Positions 6,234 through 12,870 of a DNA stretch of 15,152 nt are shown here, piece by piece; the stretch's first letter is position 1, and each line of letters opens with the position of its first letter. The stretch is taken from contig JANQOH010000392.1 of the NCBI GenBank assembly GCA_028289725.1, forward strand, positions 1-15,152, given 5' to 3'. The DNA comes from Alphaproteobacteria bacterium. GTDB taxonomy: Bacteria; Pseudomonadota; Alphaproteobacteria; UBA7887. The position numbers were made by a program, and so were the translations under genes. The notes under the pieces are model-generated. The model had not been told where the DNA came from and searched no databases. It was given only the letters and a program-made list of their open reading frames with translations.

Positions 6234-7015
6234 GTGTCGGGCTCTCCTCGCGTCGGGCGTATCCGGACAGAATATTTCGCGCCGGTTGGGTCGCTGAGAA
6301 TGGCATATGTCCCGCCACGCGCTGCTTCGGACATTGCCTGCAATTCGGCGCCTAACGCCAAAGCGCGATCGACTGAGGCCTCAACATCCGTGACCGAAAT
6401 GGTGGGCACCCACAGCGCCGACAACGCGGAACTGCGTTCTGCGCCGCGCGCGACTTGCATTCCGTCTGCGCGCTGGAACACAAACTCAGCGTGCTGGTAG
6501 TCGGTTTCCGCGGTGATCGCACGCCAGCCAATCAACGCAGCATAAAATTCTTCGGCACTATGTTGCGCGTGTGTGAGCAATTCATCCAAATGGAAAACAC
6601 CCTCCGGCGGCGGAAATGTGTGCGTCGGCGTGTGTACGGCGATCGCCGCGCCCTGCCGGTCGCGTATGACCGCGCTTTGGCCGACGCCGGGCACATCGAA
6701 TGGAGCGCGATCCACCGAGCCACCAAACTCTTGCGCCGACGCGACCGCATCATTCACGTCCGGGACCTGGATATAGGCGAGCCAATGCGACGCCACGTCC
6801 GTCCCAAGATCGACAACGCCGCCGTGCGCCACGCCGCTCGCTACGATCAAGGGGTAGTCCGCCTCACCCGACGTCCATGCGAACCTCTCGGCGTGCTCGA
6901 TCTGATAAGTCCAGCCAAACAGGTCGGCATAAAATCGCGTCGCGGCGCCGACATCGTTGGTCACCAAATCATGCCAGACGACGCGGCCGACGTCGGGCGC
7001 GCTATGCGTGCTCAT
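6230..7015 (-). CDS. Two-domain VOC (glyoxalase-superfamily) protein
   Basis: A 261-aa cytoplasmic protein with a good ribosome site (GAGGG, seven bases before the ATG). Two VOC modules in tandem are visible. The first (about residues 10-125) has VWHDLVTNDVGAATRFYADLFGW, the shared strand WLAYIQVPDVNDAV and the closing GAAIAVH. The second (about 137-258) has FHLDELLTHAQHSAEEFYAALIGW, LWVPTISVTDVEASVDRALALGA and DPTGAKYSV. This resembles the CFP30-like two-domain VOC proteins often annotated as hydroxylase or glyoxalase/bleomycin-resistance proteins, whose activity is usually unknown. It is the last gene of a probable leftward operon with the GNAT (36 bp away) and nitroreductase genes. Confidence 0.88.
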   Translation of the reverse strand: MSTHSAPDVGRVVWHDLVTNDVGAATRFYADLFGWTYQIEHAERFAWTSGEADYPLIVASGVAHGGVVDLGTDVASHWLAYIQVPDVNDAVASAQEFGGSVDRAPFDVPGVGQSAVIRDRQGAAIAVHTPTHTFPPPEGVFHLDELLTHAQHSAEEFYAALIGWRAITAETDYQHAEFVFQRADGMQVARGAERSSALSALWVPTISVTDVEASVDRALALGAELQAMSEAARGGTYAILSDPTGAKYSVRIRPTRGEPDT

Positions 7016-7051
7016 GCCGTTCCCTCAACGCGCGTGCACTCAAACGCCGCC

Positions 7052-7600
7052 TCATTCGCGCCAATATTTGACGTCGCTTATGGCGTCCGCACAGGCCACC
7101 TTGCCGCGCAGTGTTCCGATTATATCGGGACGCAATGCGCACACCATCCACGCATCCGCATGCTCAGCCGGAATAGCGTGCGGCGCATCGAACCCGAGGC
7201 GAAGCGCCGGTGCGAAACCGTGACGCGGGTAGTAGCCTGGATGCCCAAGTACAAACACCAGATCGGTACCCGCTCTAGATAGCGATTGCAGTCCGGCTTC
7301 AATGAGCTGACCGCCAACACCCTGTCCTTGCGCGTCCGGCGCAACAGACAGCGGCGCCAACAGCGCACAGTTTGGCGAAGCCGCCATCGTTTCCAGACGG
7401 GCTGCCGTGAACAGAATGTGGCCTATGGCCTCATCGCCGTGAAACGCCACCAAAGACAATCGCGGCTCGGCGCTCACGTCCTTGAGCAGCGCCGTCACCA
7501 ATTCCGCTTCCTCGTCCGTGGAAAACGCCGCCTTGATCACGCGCAATATGGCCGTCTCGTCCGGATCAAGAGCCTCACGGATTTCAATCTGCCTGTCCAA
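7052..7600 (-). CDS. GNAT-family N-acetyltransferase (YhbS-like)
   Basis: A 182-aa protein that starts with TTG. The start is supported by GGAGG placed seven bases before it, and no ATG is available at this end. The acetyl-CoA-binding motif is L-A-P-L-S-V-A-P-D-A-Q-G-Q-G-V-G-G-Q-L at residues 81-99, preceded by the substrate-side strands (SLVAFHGDEAIGHILFTAAR). The following DLVFVLGHPGYYPRHGFAPA is typical of the YhbS-like (COG3153) branch. It should transfer an acetyl group from acetyl-CoA to an amine in the cytoplasm; the acceptor is unknown. It is 27 bp downstream of the nitroreductase gene and 36 bp upstream of the VOC gene, consistent with one operon. Confidence 0.88.
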   Translation of the reverse strand: MDRQIEIREALDPDETAILRVIKAAFSTDEEAELVTALLKDVSAEPRLSLVAFHGDEAIGHILFTAARLETMAASPNCALLAPLSVAPDAQGQGVGGQLIEAGLQSLSRAGTDLVFVLGHPGYYPRHGFAPALRLGFDAPHAIPAEHADAWMVCALRPDIIGTLRGKVACADAISDVKYWRE

Positions 7601-7627
7601 ATCAGAGCCTCCGAATTATTGCGTCGA

Positions 7628-8758
7628 TCAAATAGATGGTGCGAGCACGGCCGAGACGGGTCGACGCAACGACATCGGCATAGGCGGCGCAGTGCCAAAC
7701 CGCACCACCAAGTCCGGCCGCGCTTCGCCAATACCCAGCCATCCCGCAAACACAGGACGAACATTCGCTACTTCAATCGGCTGATTGACGTGGGCGGTGC
7801 GAATTCCAAGCGCGGTGGCCTGCAGGGCAAATCGTTGGAAGCTGCGCCCCACCCTCACCCAATGCTCGCGATCATCCTTTTCGCCGACGAACACCGCAAC
7901 GCCGGCGGATGATCTGATTTGTTTGGCGTATTTCTCGTTCTCGGTCTCCTTGTCGAAAAACCAGTCGAAAACCATTCGGCCGAACCATGTGGGAATGGAT
8001 GGATTGCCCGTCGTCGCACTAAACAGCCCATCGCCGGTTTCCATCGCCGCGGTGGGATTGAAGCGAATCCAATCCCTAAGCTCGGCAACGAATGCGGGAT
8101 CGTCCATTTGCGCCCCATTTCCGGCGATCACGTGATCCACCACTGCTTCACGCCCGACGCCATCGGTGATGAGTATCAGCGAGACACCGTCGACCGCCGA
8201 CGCGGCCTCGAGTTGTCTCAAATCCGCGACAGCAATCGGCTGCGCGTCATATTCGGACCGTGTCGATTGGCGATGTGGAATGGCGTCGTAGAGAACATCG
8301 GAGCGCGCGGTCGCGGACGAAAGATCGATATCGAGGCGTCCGTCACCGACGGCCTCGAAATTCAAGGCGCCCGGCCGGCCATGCGCGGCGGAGGCGATCA
8401 GGAAATTTTCCGCGGCACACCCAAGACTGACGAAAAGGTGATGATCATCCGGATCCACCACGGGCGTCCGCCGCGCCATATCGGGTTCAATGCTCACGCC
8501 CGACTCACGCATCGAGAATCGCCACGGCTGCGTGTTGTGACTGTTTGCGGCAAGCGTCGCATAGCGAACAAGCGCGCCTATGTCGGGCGTCTCCGCGATC
8601 AGCGCGCGCATCCGCGCCGCGGCGTCCAGGTAATCCGCCATGGCGTCTGACCCCGAGCAAGCCGCAAGCGGCGCGGCGCCGGTGGCAATGGAGAGCCTCA
8701 AAAAATCGCGGCGGCTTGGCATGTCGTGCATCGACGCGGTTTGTGACGGGGGGAGCAT
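7628..8758 (-). CDS. Acg-like nitroreductase-family flavoprotein with Tat signal
   Basis: A 376-aa protein. The N-terminus carries a twin-arginine signal, S-R-R-D-F-L-R-L at residues 15-22, then a hydrophobic run ending in L-A-A-C, a lipobox-like site (Cys34), so it may be a Tat-exported lipoprotein. The body contains ANSHNTQPWRF near residue 72, and later IPHRQSTRSEYD, VAVFVGEKDDREHWVRVGRS and ALGIRTAHVNQPIE. These are typical of the Acg (Rv2032-like) branch of the FMN nitroreductase superfamily, a double-domain fold with a lidded FMN site. The substrate is unknown. The first ATG was chosen; ATGs at residues 10 and 13 would also keep the Tat motif. It is the first gene of a leftward unit with the GNAT and VOC genes. 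Confidence 0.88.
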   Translation of the reverse strand: MLPPSQTASMHDMPSRRDFLRLSIATGAAPLAACSGSDAMADYLDAAARMRALIAETPDIGALVRYATLAANSHNTQPWRFSMRESGVSIEPDMARRTPVVDPDDHHLFVSLGCAAENFLIASAAHGRPGALNFEAVGDGRLDIDLSSATARSDVLYDAIPHRQSTRSEYDAQPIAVADLRQLEAASAVDGVSLILITDGVGREAVVDHVIAGNGAQMDDPAFVAELRDWIRFNPTAAMETGDGLFSATTGNPSIPTWFGRMVFDWFFDKETENEKYAKQIRSSAGVAVFVGEKDDREHWVRVGRSFQRFALQATALGIRTAHVNQPIEVANVRPVFAGWLGIGEARPDLVVRFGTAPPMPMSLRRPVSAVLAPSI

Positions 8759-9032
8759 GCGCCGTCCGCCCTGACCACGCCTTGATGTTGGTTAAGTTTG
8801 AAATGCCGCGTCACCGTATCCGCCATCAAACCTATAGTGTAAAAAATGTGGACTCACGGGCAGTTAACACGCGCTTAACATCACGCACGTAACGTAGGGT
8901 TTACCCGCATAGAAGATTGACAATCGTTTCGAATGGGTGCTTCCCTATTCGCTTCAATGACTCTTCGCCAGAGTTCGGCGGACGTGTTTGCGGTGCGTTC
9001 GTTGATCACAGGTGGGGTATGAGAGGTGTGAC
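8759..9032. promoter_or_regulatory. Divergent promoter region with a CtrA motif
   Basis: This 274-bp stretch separates the leftward nitroreductase gene from the rightward precursor gene. It is AT-rich in its centre. It holds TTAACACGCGCTTAA (8864-8878), a perfect CtrA-type site, and a TTGACA box (8917-8922) that could be a -35 element for the precursor gene, although no good -10 box lies at the right distance. No open frame worth calling is present. Confidence 0.5.
8864..8878 (+). promoter_or_regulatory. CtrA-type binding site TTAA-N7-TTAA
   Basis: TTAA-CACGCGC-TTAA matches the full alphaproteobacterial CtrA consensus with the exact seven-base spacer and the usual following C. It lies 155 bp upstream of the precursor start codon and 106 bp upstream of the nitroreductase start codon. 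CtrA controls cell cycle, motility and surface structures in this class, so cell-cycle or envelope-linked expression of one of the two genes is likely. Confidence 0.55.
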
Positions 9033-9440
9033 ATGAATAAGCCGTTCTATGGTTTTGTGGCTGCTGTGAGCGCGGTAGCTTTGACCGCTCTTGGCGCGTC
9101 TGGTGCAAGTGCGGAATCGAACGTTGGCCAATCGATATTGAGCGCGGACATTCCCGCTCATGCGATGTCGGCCACGGAAATGGAAGATGTCGAAGGCCAG
9201 GGCTGGCGTTGGCGCTGGCGGGTGCGGATTTCGAATACGCCGCCGCCGCCGGAAGAAGCGTCCGGTGACTCTGACACGGGTCCGAACCCAACAAATATCG
9301 TTGACGAGCCGCTTGGCGACGGGACTTACTCAGTACATGCGTTCCATAACTCGACAGTCTCGAGCGTCTCGGTCAGCACGACATGCCAGGGCTCTTGCAG
9401 CTCAAGCTCATCGGCGGTCGCGACAAGCTGGGGTTGGTAG
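9033..9440 (+). CDS. Sec-exported precursor with double-glycine-like leader and Trp/Arg segment
   Basis: A 135-aa protein of no recognised family. The start is the ATG preceded by GAGAGG; an in-frame ATG seven codons earlier is less well placed. Residues 1-27 are a Sec signal peptide (hydrophobic core AVSAVALTALGASG, cleavage after A-S-A). Residues 45-57, MSATEMEDVEGQG, look like the end of a double-glycine leader (compare LSxxEL-x-x-V-x-GG), with GQG in place of GG. The next residues alternate Trp and Arg (WRWRWRVRI, 58-66). A Pro/Glu linker follows, then a tail with Cys118, Cys122 and a Ser run (SSSSS), ending TSWGW. A C39-type peptidase is encoded 1.4 kb away, so leader trimming in the periplasm is plausible. 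It could be a secreted RiPP-like peptide, an amyloid- or adhesin-like surface protein, or something else. Confidence 0.75.
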   Translation: MNKPFYGFVAAVSAVALTALGASGASAESNVGQSILSADIPAHAMSATEMEDVEGQGWRWRWRVRISNTPPPPEEASGDSDTGPNPTNIVDEPLGDGTYSVHAFHNSTVSSVSVSTTCQGSCSSSSSAVATSWGW

Positions 9441-9540
9441 CCGAAACATCGCGGGCGGCGGAACGGGTGGCGTGCTTTTTGGCATGACCTGAAATCAAGT
9501 CGGTAGACGATAAGCCGCACCGCACACGGACGTTTTCATG

Positions 9541-9586
9541 GCGTCGCGACTGAGAGTTTGCTCTTGGTTCGCGGCGCTTTTCTTTT
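9541..9586 (+). terminator. Rho-independent terminator after the precursor gene
   Basis: GCGTCGCGA (9541-9549) pairs with TCGCGGCGC (9569-9577), nine pairs including one G-U. A small inner hairpin (AGAG-TTTG-CTCT) lies in the loop, and TTTTCTTTT follows at once. The T tract is on the plus strand, so it ends the precursor transcript before it runs into the convergent barrel gene, whose stop codon is at 9589. Confidence 0.7.
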
Positions 9587-9588
9587 GC

Positions 9589-10800
9589 CTATGGTGAAAA
9601 CGTGTACGGCACCGTAATCCCGAACACGAAACTGTCGCCCGGCCCGTTCAAATTGAATGCCACGCTCGGCTCAATGTACAATCCCTTAGCCAGCCAACTG
9701 GTGAGTCCGAACTGAAGGCTGAAATTCTCGTTCCGCCGTAGCGACGCGGCGGTAAACGTTGCGGCGCGGTTAAAGACCCCGGACACCGATGTGCTCAAGG
9801 TCAACGTGTCGTTGAGCGCCAAAGCGTAGCCCAGTGTCGCATCCACCCGATCCTTCGGCTCCAAAAGCGCCACGTCTGAGAAATCGCGGCTGAAGGTGTG
9901 GCGATAGTTGGCGTTGGCAAACAGCACGACGGGATCGATGCTCTTCACCAAAGCGAAACCGCCGCCCACCGCATAGGACGAATCACCGGTCGGAATGAAG
10001 CCATTCACCGTCGCGATGACCCCTGGATAGCCGGCGCCCTCGCGAATCAAAGTCCGGCGCACACCGAGACCGACGGGACCGAATTCCGTCCGGTCGCTGT
10101 TAGCGATACTGCTACCACCGAAGATCACATCATTGTTTTGGTCAAACAGGGTGGTGTTCGCAAAGACTTCGGTTTCTTCCAAGACGCCAACGCGCGCTTG
10201 CACCAATGTCGTAAATGTTTGCTGCTCGACCGTGGCCAAACCCACGCTGCCGCCAGCGATCGCCAATTGCTGATTGTCGCTTTCGGAATAAAACAAACCT
10301 GCCTCTGCGGTGACTTCGCCGGGCGAGAGCAAAACTTTCTCGGCACGCAAAAATATGTCCTCGGCCGTGCGTTCGGTCGGCGCTTCGCCAATCGGCGCGT
10401 CCTCCGCGTCCGGGGATCCAGCATCGGCCTGCGCGACTTGTGTGGTTCCTGCGCCCGCGATCGCCATCATGTCGCGCGCGGCCAGGGGTGTTGCAGACGG
10501 CGGCACGGCCGTGACGATCAATTCCCAGTCGCCATTGAGCCAGGCCAAAAGCGCTTCCCGGTTGAACCGCCAGGCCCCGGCGATCCGCCGTCCCGGCACG
10601 GTGTTATCTGTGGCCATGCGCTCCAGTTCGCCGGTCTCGATCCGCAACAATTGCGCGGCTTCGACGAGCGTCAGCACATCGTGATCAACCGATGGCAAAG
10701 GTTCCGTGTCCGCCCATGCCGGCACTGTCACGAACGTCGACAATACGACGCCCACAAAAAGCGCGCCGAGGCCAAATCGATATCGACTGGTCCAGCTCAT
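9589..10800 (-). CDS. Exported beta-barrel protein with N-terminal excisionase-type HTH domain
   Basis: A 403-aa protein started at the ATG preceded by GAGGTGAT; a longer frame to 10845 would overlap the C39 gene and spoil the signal peptide. Residues 1-30 are a Sec signal peptide (cleavage after A-W-A). Residues 41-89 look like an excisionase/MerR-type helix-turn-helix domain: LTLVEAAQLLRIETGELERM, then VPGRRIAGAWRFNREALLAWL. An Ala/Pro/Glu-rich linker (about 100-150) leads to a C-terminal part of alternating polar and apolar strands (VEQQTFTTLVQARVGVL, DVIFGG, GVIATVNGFIPTGDSSYAVGGGFAL, DRVDATLGYALALNDTLTLSTS, GLYIEPSVAFNLNG), ending VPYTFSP. This resembles Phenol_MetA_deg/'transporter' outer-membrane barrels. 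It lies four bases after the C39 gene. FapF of the Fap amyloid system also pairs a barrel with an N-terminal plug-like part and a C39 neighbour. The DNA-binding-like fold is probably reused in the periplasm. Confidence 0.8.
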   Translation of the reverse strand: MSWTSRYRFGLGALFVGVVLSTFVTVPAWADTEPLPSVDHDVLTLVEAAQLLRIETGELERMATDNTVPGRRIAGAWRFNREALLAWLNGDWELIVTAVPPSATPLAARDMMAIAGAGTTQVAQADAGSPDAEDAPIGEAPTERTAEDIFLRAEKVLLSPGEVTAEAGLFYSESDNQQLAIAGGSVGLATVEQQTFTTLVQARVGVLEETEVFANTTLFDQNNDVIFGGSSIANSDRTEFGPVGLGVRRTLIREGAGYPGVIATVNGFIPTGDSSYAVGGGFALVKSIDPVVLFANANYRHTFSRDFSDVALLEPKDRVDATLGYALALNDTLTLSTSVSGVFNRAATFTAASLRRNENFSLQFGLTSWLAKGLYIEPSVAFNLNGPGDSFVFGITVPYTFSP

Positions 10801-10804
10801 ATCA

Positions 10805-11518
10805 TCACCTCGATAATTCGGGCAGCCGCACATAGGGATTACCAACAGCCAGCATCTCGCGCACGGTCATAACCTCGGGCTGCGGCAATCCTTTGACAGC
10901 AAGTGTTAAGGGTGTCGCGCCTTCGGGCACACCGTCCTCTGGCTCAACGACAAAGATGATTCCCGTGCCATCGTCTTGCAGCCAGCTGTCGACAAAACTG
11001 TAAGCCGGCATACGGATATTTCCGCGCGATGGGTCGGCAAGGTAGACGCGGTCATTCTTTATGCCGCGCAGCACGGCAAAATGTTTATAGCCGCGCGGCT
11101 CGATGAAAATGATCACCGGACCGCCCAGTTTGGTGAGATAGCGCGGCTCCAACCGATAGCCTTGTGCCGAATAGCCAAAAGATTGCGCGACCCGTTGCAG
11201 ATCGAGCAAGTTGAAGCCTTCCTTACGGCTGATATCGACTTCTTCGTCCGACAATAACGCGAACAGTCGGTCCAACACATCGCGTTCGGACACATCGTCG
11301 CCGTAGCCGTAACGCAGAACAGTCGCCAGCGATGCCGCGCCGCACGAATAGTCGAAGCGTTGCTTCACAACGTTCTGATCGCGCAAATCCTTCATCGATC
11401 GCACCGGCGCATCGATGCGCAGGCCGCCGCCGATCGACAATTCGGCCGCGTGCGCCGGCCACCAAGTACCGACGCAAAGCATACAAAACAAAATGACAAG
11501 ATGCCGGATCGAATGCAT
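10805..11518 (-). CDS. Exported C39-family cysteine peptidase (FapD-like)
   Basis: A 237-aa protein with a ribosome site (GAGG) six bases before the ATG and a Sec signal peptide (residues 1 to about 25, ...WWPAHA). The peptidase C39 signature is complete: oxyanion Gln53 and nucleophile Cys59 in VKQRFDYSCGAASLATVLRY, catalytic His146 in GYKHFAVLRG, and Asp162 in RVYLADPSRG. C39 domains usually form the N-terminus of bacteriocin ABC exporters and cut double-glycine leaders in the cytoplasm. This one has no ABC transporter attached and is exported, as in FapD of the functional amyloid system. A C-terminal extension of about 50 residues follows the domain. The barrel gene starts four bases downstream, so the two are translationally coupled. 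The likely substrate is the nearby precursor (9033-9440), by context only. Confidence 0.9.
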   Translation of the reverse strand: MHSIRHLVILFCMLCVGTWWPAHAAELSIGGGLRIDAPVRSMKDLRDQNVVKQRFDYSCGAASLATVLRYGYGDDVSERDVLDRLFALLSDEEVDISRKEGFNLLDLQRVAQSFGYSAQGYRLEPRYLTKLGGPVIIFIEPRGYKHFAVLRGIKNDRVYLADPSRGNIRMPAYSFVDSWLQDDGTGIIFVVEPEDGVPEGATPLTLAVKGLPQPEVMTVREMLAVGNPYVRLPELSR

Positions 11519-11533
11519 CCAGACCTCGGATCG

Positions 11534-11564
11534 CTCAAGGCTTACATGTCACCACAACCTTGAG
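11534..11564. promoter_or_regulatory. Hairpin in the leader of the C39 gene
   Basis: CTCAAGG (11534-11540) and CCTTGAG (11558-11564) form a perfect 7-bp inverted repeat with a 17-nt loop. It begins 16 bp upstream of the C39 start codon and just before its ribosome site. No T run follows on the minus strand. It could be an operator or an mRNA structure controlling translation of the C39-barrel pair. Confidence 0.4.
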
Positions 11565-11625
11565 ACTACCCGGTTTCGCGCGCCCGATCACGTTTTCGGA
11601 CGGCAAACCGCCTTCCATCCGGGAA

Positions 11626-12123
11626 TTAGCGGGCCTCTTGCCTCGATTTGAGAATTTCGTTTGCCAGTTCCGTGACGGCTTCCGAGACGGAATAGCGCAG
11701 TTGCGCCTGCATGGCCGGCTTCTCATATCCGGACTGCAACATGGTCGTGCCGTAGGCGTTGATTTTCGCGGTGTGACCTTCCGGCGCGGTCGCAAAGCGA
11801 AAGAGACTCACGTCAAGCGCCGAATCGCACAGGCCCGAGTCGACGCCTTCGTAACGCCGCGCCCAGCCCAAGGCGCCCACGTTCAGGACATGGGTCGCCG
11901 CGTCGAGCGTCTCCGATACGGCGATGCCCGATCGCCGAAGAATCAGTTCCGCCGTGTCCTTGAGTGCCTTCGGATGCGGCAAACAACGGTCGACGACTTT
12001 GTCTTCAACATCGACATAGACCCGGCTTACAAGACGCAGCTCGTCTTGATTCGCGGATGCTGCGCCGCACAGCGCGCAAAGCAGGACCGTCGAAAGAGCG
12101 ACCAATGTGTGAATGTGTTTCAT
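11626..12123 (-). CDS. Exported protein of unknown function
   Basis: A 165-aa protein counted from MKHIH; this start gives a clean signal peptide (MKHIHTLVAL...GAASA, cleavage near residue 24). The frame is open for 23 more codons upstream, but that start would bury the signal. The mature part has predicted alternating strands and helices (LVSRVYVDVEDKVVD, KALKDTAELILRRSGIAV, ATHVLNVGALGWARRYE, AQLRYSVSEAVTELANEIL) and two Cys (47 and 99) that could form a disulfide. No family is recognised. It is 107 bp upstream of the C39 peptidase on the same strand, and the gap holds a hairpin, so it may be part of the same export-linked unit or a separate gene. The ribosome site is weak. Confidence 0.7.
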   Translation of the reverse strand: MKHIHTLVALSTVLLCALCGAASANQDELRLVSRVYVDVEDKVVDRCLPHPKALKDTAELILRRSGIAVSETLDAATHVLNVGALGWARRYEGVDSGLCDSALDVSLFRFATAPEGHTAKINAYGTTMLQSGYEKPAMQAQLRYSVSEAVTELANEILKSRQEAR

Positions 12124-12207
12124 GGCCGCAAACTTATCCAGAATTTCCAGTACGGCTGTGCAAAAAGTCACAGCCGCCACGAGACGATTCATGCAGCAAG
12201 CTTGCCG

Positions 12208-12801
12208 TCACCTCTGCGCAAATAGACCTGTAACAATCAATTTGATCGCGGCCTTATAACTTCGGGCGGACGCGCCCTCGGCGATCGCCAGCGCGGCTCT
12301 GTCGAATGCCGCAGACAAAATATCGGTTATCGCACTAATCGATGTGCCCGCTAGCTTTGTGCCCGCAAAGGCTTCTTCCAAACCGACACGCAGTTCCGCG
12401 CCGCCCGTCGCTTTATCGATCCGGTCCATTTCCGCGAGTCCCAACACCGCCGGTCCTTCAACAAGCAGCAATCGCGCGCGGCCCGCTTCGGCCATGGCCG
12501 CGAAATAGGCATTGGCTCCGAGAAGGAACGAATCGATCCCGCCGCCAAGCGGTACTGTCTGGTCTCGGATATCCCGCGCGACGGCGTCCGCTTCTCGCTC
12601 GAGCACCGCGCGGAACAGGTCGGCCTTATCGGCAAAATGATGATAGAGCGCGCCGCGCGTCACTTTTGCCGTTGCGACGATTTCCGGCGTGCCGGTGTCG
12701 GCGTAGCCCTTTGCGACGAAAAGCTTGCGCGCCGCATCCAATAAAGCCTGACGCGTCGCCTCGGTCCGCTCCTTGTTGGTGCGGGACGATTTCTCTTGCA
12801 T
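12208..12801 (-). CDS. TetR/AcrR-family transcriptional regulator
   Basis: A 197-aa protein. Residues 12-62 form the TetR DNA-binding domain: RQALLDAARKLFVAKGYADTGTPEIVATAKVTRGALYHHFADKADLFRAVLE, with the recognition helix at VTRGALYHHF. The C-terminal ligand domain is helical and Ala-rich, without a recognisable ligand signature. The gene is divergent from the single-domain VOC gene. A 17-bp palindrome begins one base before its ATG, so binding there should block its own transcription; a leaderless or very short leader is implied. The likely role is autorepression and control of the VOC gene. Confidence 0.92.
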   Translation of the reverse strand: MQEKSSRTNKERTEATRQALLDAARKLFVAKGYADTGTPEIVATAKVTRGALYHHFADKADLFRAVLEREADAVARDIRDQTVPLGGGIDSFLLGANAYFAAMAEAGRARLLLVEGPAVLGLAEMDRIDKATGGAELRVGLEEAFAGTKLAGTSISAITDILSAAFDRAALAIAEGASARSYKAAIKLIVTGLFAQR

Positions 12802-12818
12802 ACATACAGCCTGTATGT
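12802..12818. promoter_or_regulatory. TetR operator 1, perfect palindrome
   Basis: ACATACAG-C-CTGTATGT is a perfect 8-bp inverted repeat around one central base. It directly abuts the TetR start codon. The half-site resembles known TetR/AcrR operators (ACATACA...TGTATGT). It is very likely the operator of the adjacent regulator. Confidence 0.75.
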
Positions 12819-12830
12819 TTCTATCCTTTT

Positions 12831-12847
12831 ACGTACACACTGTATGT
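12831..12847. promoter_or_regulatory. TetR operator 2, degenerate copy
   Basis: ACGTACAC-A-CTGTATGT repeats the layout of operator 1, with an identical right arm and a diverged left arm. Its centre is 29 bp from that of operator 1. It lies 23 bp before the VOC start codon and could cover that gene's promoter. Confidence 0.6.
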
Positions 12848-12870
12848 TTTTTCAGCGAGGCGGAAAAGCC

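Noticed and set aside
6455..7282. Plus-strand open frame (275 codons) spanning the VOC and GNAT genes
   Set aside because: It runs across two well-supported minus-strand genes and their gap, and its translation is Arg-rich with no domain.
9033..9440. Calling the precursor a classical class II bacteriocin
   Set aside because: It has a Sec signal peptide before the GG-like block, a long hydrophilic tail and no ABC exporter or immunity gene nearby, so the classical pathway does not fit.
9898..10872. Long plus-strand open frame (324 codons) opposite the barrel gene
   Set aside because: Same reasoning: low-complexity His/Arg/Gln translation, and the opposite strand has a signal peptide, an HTH domain and strand-like repeats with good ribosome sites.
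11560..12225. Plus-strand open frame (221 codons) opposite the unknown exported protein
   Set aside because: The plus-strand translation has no signal or domain, whereas the minus strand gives a clean signal peptide and a balanced composition.
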